This document shows positions 1-5,931 of a stretch of 5,931 nucleotides of DNA, piece by piece (within the stretch, counting starts at the first letter, position 1; the number at the start of each line of letters is the position of its first letter). A program made the position numbers and the translations under genes. Source of the DNA: Lysobacterales bacterium (lineage in GTDB: Bacteria; Pseudomonadota; Gammaproteobacteria; Xanthomonadales; Rhodanobacteraceae); the NCBI GenBank assembly GCA_013298265.1, contig JAAFHE010000275.1:1-5931 (forward strand), given 5' to 3'. The notes beneath the pieces are model-generated. The model ran no database searches, was not told the origin of the DNA, and worked only from the letters and a program-made list of their open reading frames with translations.

Positions 1-8
1 CCCGGACA

Positions 9-1655
9 GTGGACGACGCGCTGGATGGGATCGTCGCCACGCTGGACCGGGCCGACGCGACCCTCGCGGATCTGGTGCGCGCGGCCGACCGCGAAGCCGC
101 GCGCATCCGCGACGACCTGAAGGCGAGTATTGGCCAGCTCGAAACCCTGGCGCGCGACGAAGCGCGCGCGCTCGCCGCACTCGGCAAGGAGGCGGCCGAC
201 GCCGGACTCGAAATCCTGCGTGCGCTGGCTGAGGGGCCGGTCACCGATACGCTGCGCGCGAGCCGCGACGCGCTCGGCTATTACTACGATCAAGCCAAGG
301 ATGCGCTCGATGTCACTCGCGCCAGCGCGTATTTCAATGACCTCGGCACCGACGTACTGAACGCACTGAGTGTCGATCTCCCGTTCGATCGCATCCGCGA
401 TCGCCTGCTGCCGCAGCTGACGGATTTTGCGGTGCGCGATCTGCTGCCTGATTTCGGCGGCCTCAAGCTATCCGACCTGCTACCGGATCTCGCGATTCCG
501 GTCGACGGCGAGCACGAATACGGCTGGGTACGCCTTGCGCATGGATTCGACAGGAATCGCCTGACCGCATGGGCCAAGGTCGACATCGACAAGGAGTTTG
601 AGGACGACGCGACGCTGTTCGACCTCGGCCCGGTCAAGCTGCGTCTGCTGGAACCGCATTTCATCGCGCACAGCGAGATCGAGATCGACCGGGATGGCGC
701 GCGCGCCCAACGTACGTCAGCGCAGTTGCAAGCCCATTGGGAACTCTCGCTTGGCGACAAGCCGATGGTCACCATGCGCGACGGACTGCTGACGTTCGAC
801 GAGTCGGGTGAACTCAAGTTTGAGTTCGACAGCGAAAAACTCGAGCTGGCGGCGGAACTGCAGTTCGTCACCGATGCGCTGCGCAGCCTCATGCCTGAAG
901 TGGAAGGTCTGACGATTACCCCGATGTTGCCGTCGGGTATCAGTGCGGAACTGAGCCTGCCGCTGCCGGACATCGGCACCGGTGCGTTCACGCTGACCGG
1001 CATAACGCTCAACGCGCATCTCGATTTGCTGATCGGCAATGGCTTCGAAATCCGTACCGGCCTGTGGCTGAGCAAGCCGGACCGCCCCTTCGGACTTGCC
1101 GTTCTGTTCCTCGGCGGCGGCGGCTGGTTCGGCATCGACGTGAGCTACCGGCCTCCGTCGCAGTTCGTCACGCGTGTGTCGGTCGGTCTGTCCGCGGGCG
1201 CATTCCTTGCCGTCAACTTCGGCTTCGCGCGCGGCAGCGCGGGCCTGCTGTTCACGGCCGGCCTGGATTTCTACCGTGACTGGAGCACCGGCAAGGGCAG
1301 CACGGCGCTGTCGATCGGAATTCTGATGTGGGGCGAGTTCTCCATTCTCGGCATTGCGAGCGCATCCATCCGTCTGGTCATGCGGATCACCTACGCCGAC
1401 GGTGCCATGACCGGGTACGGCGTCATCAGCGTCAGCATCAGGATCTGCTGGTGCTACACACTGCGCCTGAGTCGGCAGATCGCGATGCCGTTCGCCAAGC
1501 CGGGCCGGCGCGGAGGCGGTGCTGCGGCCCGGGCGCTGTTGCCGCCGCAGCCGGCGGCGGAAGCCGCGACCAACATCACCCCGCCGCTGTACGGCGACCG
1601 GCCACCGCCGGCCGCTGACGCGCTGGGCGACTACTTCTCTTCGCTGGCTCTGTGA
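9..1655 (+). CDS. Uncharacterised helical plus beta-rich protein, 5' end possibly outside window
   Basis: The function is not recognised. The first usable start is GTG at 9, but the frame is open back to the window edge (codons for R and T precede it) and no ribosome binding site fits in the 8 bases available, so the 548 residues may be a C-terminal portion. Residues 1-80 are a charged Ala/Asp/Arg/Leu-rich helical stretch with coiled-coil character. Residues 80-165 remain mainly helical, with repeated Asp-Leu-Leu-Pro turns. Residues 170-495 are beta-rich. They include a Gly-Gly-Gly-Gly-Trp-Phe-Gly turn at 369-375 and long strands alternating hydrophobic with small or polar residues (about 385-490), ending in a Cys-Trp-Cys motif at 480-482. 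Residues 497-536 form a Gly/Ala/Pro-rich linker, and the last 12 residues could be a short helical peptide. No catalytic motif is seen. The beta pattern would suit a membrane- or lipid-contacting surface, which is inference. A DUF6603-like relationship came to mind but was not tested. The next gene starts 10 bases downstream, which suggests joint function. Confidence 0.85.
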   Translation: MDDALDGIVATLDRADATLADLVRAADREAARIRDDLKASIGQLETLARDEARALAALGKEAADAGLEILRALAEGPVTDTLRASRDALGYYYDQAKDALDVTRASAYFNDLGTDVLNALSVDLPFDRIRDRLLPQLTDFAVRDLLPDFGGLKLSDLLPDLAIPVDGEHEYGWVRLAHGFDRNRLTAWAKVDIDKEFEDDATLFDLGPVKLRLLEPHFIAHSEIEIDRDGARAQRTSAQLQAHWELSLGDKPMVTMRDGLLTFDESGELKFEFDSEKLELAAELQFVTDALRSLMPEVEGLTITPMLPSGISAELSLPLPDIGTGAFTLTGITLNAHLDLLIGNGFEIRTGLWLSKPDRPFGLAVLFLGGGGWFGIDVSYRPPSQFVTRVSVGLSAGAFLAVNFGFARGSAGLLFTAGLDFYRDWSTGKGSTALSIGILMWGEFSILGIASASIRLVMRITYADGAMTGYGVISVSIRICWCYTLRLSRQIAMPFAKPGRRGGGAAARALLPPQPAAEAATNITPPLYGDRPPPAADALGDYFSSLAL

Positions 1656-1665
1656 GACCGATGCC
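1652..1665 (+). promoter_or_regulatory. Weak ribosome binding site / coupling junction
   Basis: The only purine-rich Shine-Dalgarno-like stretch before the ATG at 1666 is GTGAG at 1652-1656, about 9 bases upstream. It overlaps the TGA stop (1653-1655) of the preceding gene. The match is weak, so translation of the downstream gene probably relies on ribosomes finishing the upstream one. The junction also holds ATGCCATGA (1661-1669), a two-codon frame whose stop overlaps the real start codon. Confidence 0.4.
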
Positions 1666-4600
1666 ATGACACGACTGCGCATTGCCTTGAGCCTCACGCT
1701 GGTCGGCCCGCGCGCGCATATGCTGGCGCAGGCGGACTGGCCGATCGCCCTTCGTATCGCCATCGGCGCCGAGGGGCCTGCGAGCACGCCTGACGAGCGC
1801 CGCGCGCTCGTCGATGCGAGCCTGCCGTGGCGCGTATTCGACGCCGCCGCGCTTGGCCTGCGTGTATACGGTGCGGCCGGCAACGTCGACATCGACGCGG
1901 TCCGGCCTGGCGTCGAAGGGAATAATTCCATTGTGGATAAAATTGCCGTAGACGTGGCGGATGCGGCGCGGCAGTTGGCTCACGACGACCGGCTGAGCTA
2001 CGGGTTCGACGGTACGGCGGGCGACGTCAGCGATGACGACACACGCGACGCCCAAGTTTCGTGGCCCGGGCTCATGCAGTCGGTCGCCGGTCTGCCGCCG
2101 CTGCTCGCGGGCAATCTCGGCGCCGTCTGGTACTCGGGTGTGCCGCGCACGTTCTTCGCCGAGTACATCGACGCGGCATGGCGCGAGCGCGCCGGGGCCG
2201 ATGTCGTCGTCGTGCCGCGCGCGATCGCCGGCCATGCTTTGCACGACTACGCTGCCGGTGTTGCGCACTACGGCGGCGCCGGCGATGACGCGTCGGTAGT
2301 CGCCTATATCGAGCCGCTGCGTTGCGGCGCGCTGGCCGATGCGGATCCGCCGGAACTCGGCGACTACTGGCTGTCGGTGCGGGATGCACGCGAGGACTCG
2401 CTGCTGGAGCTTGCCGCGCAGATCGACAAGGCGTTGCAGCCCTCATCGATCCTTGCCGAAATCACCAGCGACGAGCTGACCACCGCGCTGACGGTCGCGC
2501 AGGCCGGCGGCAGTCCGTCACGGCCGGCGACCGCGGCCGAAGGCCTCCTTGTCCAGACGGCACTGACGCAACAGTCGCGTGACCTCGTCGCGCAGCCGCC
2601 GCCCGCGAACGAGCGTTACGTGGCGCAGCTCGCACAATGGCGCAGTGCGCTGCTGGCCGACGCACTGGCCGCGGCGCTGCCGCTGGACCAGGCGCTCGCA
2701 CAGCGACTGCCGGCTGCGCTGGAGCAATCGCTTCGAACCTACTGGGCGCTGCCCACGCCGGACATGCGGCTTGATCTGCCGGCATTGGCCAGACTTGCCG
2801 CATCGCGACTTCCTCTGGCTGCGCTGACACCGGCGCTGCGTCCGTGCCGGCCCGGCGAAGGCATCACGCTGCTGCTCGGTGAGGACAACCAGCGGCTGCT
2901 GCATGAGCGTCGGGGCAGCCGCGACGCCATTGATGAAATTGCCGCCGTACAGGTGTTTGCCCGGCGCGCGTCCCGCGCTGCGGATCTCGCCGCGGCGCCG
3001 TGGCACGCGTTGACCGGCGTGCGCCTCGGGCTGGGTGAAACGCGTTCGGCGCCGCAGCTCGCCGGCGTGAGCGCGGCCTACGTGGATGGCGTGCTATGCC
3101 GGGAAATCGAGTACCTCGGCGCCAACCTCGTCGGTCGCAACGCGCTGCAACACGCGCATCGGCAGACCGTCGAACCCGCCGACGACGCCGCGTCGTCGTT
3201 TCTGCTCGCGCCGCTCGACCGCCATTGCATCACTGTCGCCGATGCGCTGCCGCGTGCACTTGCGCTGCCACTGCGCTATGGCGACCACTACGAGTTCGCG
3301 GCCGCGGTCGTCGACCGGGCCGGCGGCATGGCCGCCGCGCTCGCCGCCGCGGATTCGCCCTGGCTGCTGGACTGGAACCGGCTGGATGCGCTGCAGCCGT
3401 TGCGCAGCGACACCGTGCAGTTCCGTCGACGCGTGCCGGTCGGCGACTGCAACCTGCGTCCGTCGCTGATCGACGGACGCAGCGAATGGCCAGCCGTGCC
3501 GGACGACGTGTGGCTGCGCTGCCGCGAGAACGCCGGTGATCTTGCCGCGGGCGAAACGCCGCTGCCGGGCGCACGGCCCAGTGTCGTTCTGCTGGTGCCC
3601 GACACGGACGAATTCCGCTTCGCGCGTCCGCGCTATCGTTTCCACGTCGGTCCGCCGCTGCTGGACGAACACACACTGCTGCGCTGGGGACTGCCGGAGA
3701 CCCACGCCGTTGCCGATGAGCGCGCCGCGGCCGTCGAGCGGCTCAAGCAGCAGCTGACCGCGATCCTTGGACAGCGCGACGCGCTGATGGCAGCGGAACG
3801 GCAGACCGCGTCGGAGGCTCAGGTATCGTTGCCGCCGGACCCGGCCGTTGCGCGGGTCGGCCTGCGGCTGCGTCGTGACGATGGCCGCGTGGAGCAGCAT
3901 GTGCTGGCAGTGGAGGGCGAACTGGCGCTGCAGTACGCCAACGGCGACACGCTGTTCGACGCGACGACGCGTGAGCTCCGGCTCGATGCCGCGCGCTACG
4001 CGCAGCTGGATTTCGTCGCGCTCGTGGAGAGCAGCGTATTCGAAGGCCGCTTCGATCGCGACGCGCTGGAAACGCAAAGCGGCCTGCTCGACCCCGGTGA
4101 CTGGGTGGACGCCGCGGGAACGCGCTATGTCGGTTTTGGTGCGAGCACGGTGCTGGTCGAGGTGGCTAGCCGTGATCTGCCCCCGCTCGACGCGGCGCGC
4201 ATCACGCTGCGGGCTGACCGGGCGCGGGATGTCGAACTGCACGCAGTGCTGGATGTGTTGCCGCATATTGAAAATATCCACCAGTTCTCGGTTGCCAGCG
4301 AGCGCTGGGTCTGGCGCAACGCACCGCTGCTGGACGCCGACTGGAAGCCCGGCACGGATCCGCGCGAAAACCGCCGCAGGCTGGCGAGCGGGCCACCGAG
4401 GACGCTATTCGATGCGGCCAGGCGCAACACGGATCAGGAAGTCACACACAGGTTCGATTCGCTCGCGCAGATCGATCGGGGCTTCGTCGCGCGGGCGCAG
4501 GTCACGCGCCGCCTGCCACGGCCTGCTCCGAACGGTTCCGGGCCGCCCTTATACGTCGACGGACGCGACGCCACGACGCATGCGGACTACCTGCGCTACC

Positions 4601-5736
4601 GCCTTACGCTGCGTTCGCGCTACGCCGGCGTGCTGCGCGATGCGGCCGTGACATCTTCCGACGTGCGAAGGATCGTCACGGCCTTCCGCGGCGATCCTCG
4701 CCAGATCAAGCCGCCGAAGCTGCTGGCGCTGCTGCCGCTGACCCGGCACCTTCGGCCGGATCCGCGCGGCGGCAAGGGCGATGCGGGCAGCACTCCGTTC
4801 CTCGTCGTGCTCGACGAATGCTGGTTTCGCGAGTACGGCATCGGCGAACGGCTCGAGGTGGAGGTTGCGCTGGTCAAGGCCGAGATCGGCGATCCGGAAG
4901 ACGATGAGCGTCCGCTGCTGTTCGGCCCGCTGCCGGATCATCACGTCGCTGCTCCGCCGCTCGGAGACAAAACGCGCGAGCGTCTGCTCGCGCCGCTGGA
5001 CTGCTTCGGGCCGTTTGGCCTGAGCCTGGATCGCAGCGGCAACGAAGCGCTGGCCAACGCGAGTGCATTCGTGGTCTATGCGCCGCCAGGTACGCCGCCT
5101 CACTACAACCTGTCGGTGCGCCTGCGCCGTGTGCTGGAAGTCGACGAGGATGGCAAGATCCAGTCGGTCGAAAGTCCGTATTCGGATGCGCATGCACTGT
5201 ATACATTGCCCAGCAACGACGCGTTGATCGCGTCGGCTGCCGAAGACGCCGTGCTGACGCTCGAGCGCGAGAGTGATGGCTACTTTTGCTACGAGCCGGA
5301 ATCGCTCGTGTTGCAGCCAATGGAGGGCGACATCCACGACGAAGTCCGGCGCCAGTACCGCTACGTCCTGCTGGTCGGCCGTTCGGCATTGGACGCGGGC
5401 CGTGACGTGGATGTATTCCTGCCGTCGGCCGCGCTGTGGCTTGGCGGCGGCGAAGCGCACTGGATCGGTGGTCAGGGTGCCGATCTCGACAGCGGCGAAT
5501 GGAAAGGGCAGGTGCTGGAAATCCTCGTCAACGGCCGCCATGCGTTTGATCCGCAGCGACCGCGCGATATCGGGAATCCGCGACGATCCGTGCTCGATTC
5601 CGTAGGCTCGCTGCAGCAGCTGTTCCGCTGCCTGCTGGACGATGCAGGTGACGCGGAAACGCGGGTTCGTGACGCCGCCGGCATGATTCGGCGCGTGTCC
5701 CGGCAGGTGCTGCTGCAAGTGCGTCGCGATGTGTGA
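1666..5736 (+). CDS. Giant uncharacterised multi-beta-domain protein (1356 aa)
   Basis: No characterised family is recognised. ATG 1666 is chosen because the in-frame extension back to 1519 lies inside the upstream gene and is Arg-rich shadow sequence. Residues 1-33 are hydrophobic strand-like, with a possible but poor signal peptide (LAQA at 20-23 before Asp). Residues 130-260 look mixed alpha/beta. Residues 266-390 are helical and Ala/Leu-rich. From about 400 the protein is mainly beta, with Ig/fibronectin-III-like strand patterns such as RYGDHYEF followed by VVDRAGG (537-554), RYRFHVGPP (656-664) and LRYRLTLRSRY (976-986). A helical charged segment at 685-719 may form a coiled coil. A conserved-looking block runs from IKPPKLLALLPL (1014-1025) to FLVVLDECWF (1045-1054), followed by another strand region around 1146-1157. 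The last 50 residues are helical. No transmembrane segment, nucleotide-binding loop or catalytic motif is visible. Codon use is uniformly GC-rich apart from two short AT-rich patches. A scaffold, adhesin-like or structural role is inferred. It probably works with the protein encoded directly upstream. Confidence 0.9.
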   Translation: MTRLRIALSLTLVGPRAHMLAQADWPIALRIAIGAEGPASTPDERRALVDASLPWRVFDAAALGLRVYGAAGNVDIDAVRPGVEGNNSIVDKIAVDVADAARQLAHDDRLSYGFDGTAGDVSDDDTRDAQVSWPGLMQSVAGLPPLLAGNLGAVWYSGVPRTFFAEYIDAAWRERAGADVVVVPRAIAGHALHDYAAGVAHYGGAGDDASVVAYIEPLRCGALADADPPELGDYWLSVRDAREDSLLELAAQIDKALQPSSILAEITSDELTTALTVAQAGGSPSRPATAAEGLLVQTALTQQSRDLVAQPPPANERYVAQLAQWRSALLADALAAALPLDQALAQRLPAALEQSLRTYWALPTPDMRLDLPALARLAASRLPLAALTPALRPCRPGEGITLLLGEDNQRLLHERRGSRDAIDEIAAVQVFARRASRAADLAAAPWHALTGVRLGLGETRSAPQLAGVSAAYVDGVLCREIEYLGANLVGRNALQHAHRQTVEPADDAASSFLLAPLDRHCITVADALPRALALPLRYGDHYEFAAAVVDRAGGMAAALAAADSPWLLDWNRLDALQPLRSDTVQFRRRVPVGDCNLRPSLIDGRSEWPAVPDDVWLRCRENAGDLAAGETPLPGARPSVVLLVPDTDEFRFARPRYRFHVGPPLLDEHTLLRWGLPETHAVADERAAAVERLKQQLTAILGQRDALMAAERQTASEAQVSLPPDPAVARVGLRLRRDDGRVEQHVLAVEGELALQYANGDTLFDATTRELRLDAARYAQLDFVALVESSVFEGRFDRDALETQSGLLDPGDWVDAAGTRYVGFGASTVLVEVASRDLPPLDAARITLRADRARDVELHAVLDVLPHIENIHQFSVASERWVWRNAPLLDADWKPGTDPRENRRRLASGPPRTLFDAARRNTDQEVTHRFDSLAQIDRGFVARAQVTRRLPRPAPNGSGPPLYVDGRDATTHADYLRYRLTLRSRYAGVLRDAAVTSSDVRRIVTAFRGDPRQIKPPKLLALLPLTRHLRPDPRGGKGDAGSTPFLVVLDECWFREYGIGERLEVEVALVKAEIGDPEDDERPLLFGPLPDHHVAAPPLGDKTRERLLAPLDCFGPFGLSLDRSGNEALANASAFVVYAPPGTPPHYNLSVRLRRVLEVDEDGKIQSVESPYSDAHALYTLPSNDALIASAAEDAVLTLERESDGYFCYEPESLVLQPMEGDIHDEVRRQYRYVLLVGRSALDAGRDVDVFLPSAALWLGGGEAHWIGGQGADLDSGEWKGQVLEILVNGRHAFDPQRPRDIGNPRRSVLDSVGSLQQLFRCLLDDAGDAETRVRDAAGMIRRVSRQVLLQVRRDV
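1916..1945 (+). other. AT-rich patch with short palindrome inside the large gene
   Basis: In otherwise very GC-rich coding sequence this patch uses AT-ending codons almost consecutively (AAT AAT, ATT, GAT AAA ATT) for residues 86-93 of the large protein. It contains GGAATAATTCC at 1919-1929, with 5-base arms around a central A. It may reflect a surface loop rich in Asn and Lys/Ile, a rare-codon pause, or nothing more than chance. No promoter or operator assignment is made. Confidence 0.4.
4265..4277 (+). repeat. Short AT-only inverted repeat inside the large gene
   Basis: ATATT (4265-4269) and AATAT (4273-4277) are perfect inverted arms around GAA, in a local AT-rich patch coding for His-Ile-Glu-Asn-Ile (residues 867-871). 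The arms are short and lie inside coding sequence, so a regulatory role is unproven. Confidence 0.35.
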
Positions 5737-5769
5737 CAGGCTGTAGCGGCAGCGGCATGGCAGCACTGT
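5736..5769. other. Imperfect inverted repeat between convergent genes
   Basis: ACAGGCTG (5736-5743) can pair with CAGCACTGT (5761-5769) if one A is bulged, giving an 8-base-pair stem with a 17-base loop. It starts on the last base of the upstream stop codon and fills most of the 46-base gap before the minus-strand gene. A hairpin here could end or attenuate transcription from either side. No T-run follows on either strand, so it is not a standard intrinsic terminator. Confidence 0.3.
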
Positions 5770-5782
5770 CCGCGCGTCCCGG

Positions 5783-5931
5783 TCAGCTTTTCGACTTGAG
5801 CCTGGCCACCAGTCCCTGCAGCACCCGCTGCGACTCCTCGCCGAACCAGCCGTCGACGAATTCGTCAACGTTGAGTGTTGCGATGTCACCAAATGCGTCC
5901 GCAAGATCGGCGCGGGCGAAGCGGCGTGTCT
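5783..5931 (-). CDS. C-terminal end of a convergent gene, possibly enoyl-CoA hydratase/isomerase-like
   Basis: Reading the minus strand from the right edge gives 49 sense codons and then TGA (complement of 5783-5785). The start lies outside the window. The translation has protein-like composition, including DLADAFGDIATLNVDEF, then VDGWFGEESQRVLQGLVARL, and ends in KSKS. The overlapping antisense frame that runs on to 4549 is Arg/His/Gln-rich and looks like shadow. An acidic helix, a Phe-Val-x-x-Trp-Phe segment, then a helix ending in Leu-Val-Ala-Arg-Leu-Lys recalls the C-terminal helices of some enoyl-CoA hydratase/isomerase family enzymes, which act on acyl-CoA thioesters. That assignment is from memory and tentative, since the catalytic core is not present. 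It is convergent with the large gene and so belongs to a separate transcription unit. Confidence 0.6.
   Translation of the reverse strand, partial: TRRFARADLADAFGDIATLNVDEFVDGWFGEESQRVLQGLVARLKSKS

Noticed and set aside
1111..1123. Run of GGC/CGG triplets as a possible microsatellite
   Set aside because: Only about four triplets, encoding a Gly4 turn. This is expected in a GC-rich gene and not evidence of a variable repeat.
1519..1665. In-frame upstream extension of the large gene to an ATG at 1519
   Set aside because: The added 49 residues are Arg/Pro/Cys-rich, overlap the coding end of the upstream gene out of frame, and have no better ribosome binding site. ATG 1666, just after the upstream stop, is far more natural.
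717..1931. 404-codon open frame on the minus strand
   Set aside because: It spans the junction of two well-formed plus-strand genes and has Arg/Gln/Ala-rich low-complexity composition with no recognisable domain, so it is a GC-driven shadow.
3094..4281. 395-codon open frame on the minus strand
   Set aside because: It is entirely antisense to the large gene and has the same Arg/Gln-rich shadow composition.
1666..5736. Internal tandem duplication in the large protein
   Set aside because: Several strand motifs look alike in pattern, but by eye no two segments align over more than a few residues, so a repeat claim is not supported.
5736..5769. Intrinsic (rho-independent) terminator
   Set aside because: The stem has a bulge and a 17-base loop, and there is no T-run on either strand after it, so it was kept only as an imperfect inverted repeat.
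4549..5904. 451-codon open frame on the minus strand
   Set aside because: It lies antisense to the large plus-strand gene, is rich in Arg, Gln and His as expected of shadow frames in GC-rich DNA, and conflicts with the better minus-strand frame ending at 5783.

Overview
The window is GC-rich (by eye roughly two thirds G+C, with strong G/C preference at third codon positions). It is almost fully coding and contains no RNA gene, CRISPR array, insertion sequence or transposase. Gene density, codon use and a convergent neighbour with metabolic-enzyme-like character suggest a high-GC bacterium, most plausibly a proteobacterium. The sequence alone does not fix the taxon.

Layout. (1) Positions 9-1655 (+) encode a protein of at least 548 residues. 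The frame stays open to the left edge, so its true N-terminus may lie outside the window. It has a long charged helical N-terminal part, a large beta-rich middle with amphipathic alternating strands and Gly-rich hydrophobic stretches, and a Gly/Ala/Pro-rich tail. (2) After a 10-base gap, 1666-5736 (+) encodes a 1356-residue protein that looks like a chain of beta-sandwich-like modules separated by helical segments. (3) After a short spacer, a minus-strand gene enters from the right edge and ends at 5783. Only its last 49 codons are present, and they have no start codon. The end resembles the C-terminus of an enoyl-CoA hydratase/isomerase-type enzyme, but this is tentative.

The first two genes are very likely co-transcribed and possibly translationally coupled, so they probably act together. 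I cannot assign either to a characterised family with confidence. Both look structural or scaffold-like, with no visible catalytic motif. The first may contact membrane or lipid through its hydrophobic beta region. The second resembles, from memory only, large uncharacterised bacterial multi-beta-domain proteins. This pair is the most likely place for an undescribed system. Its remaining components, if any, would lie upstream of the window, because the right flank is closed off by a convergent gene.
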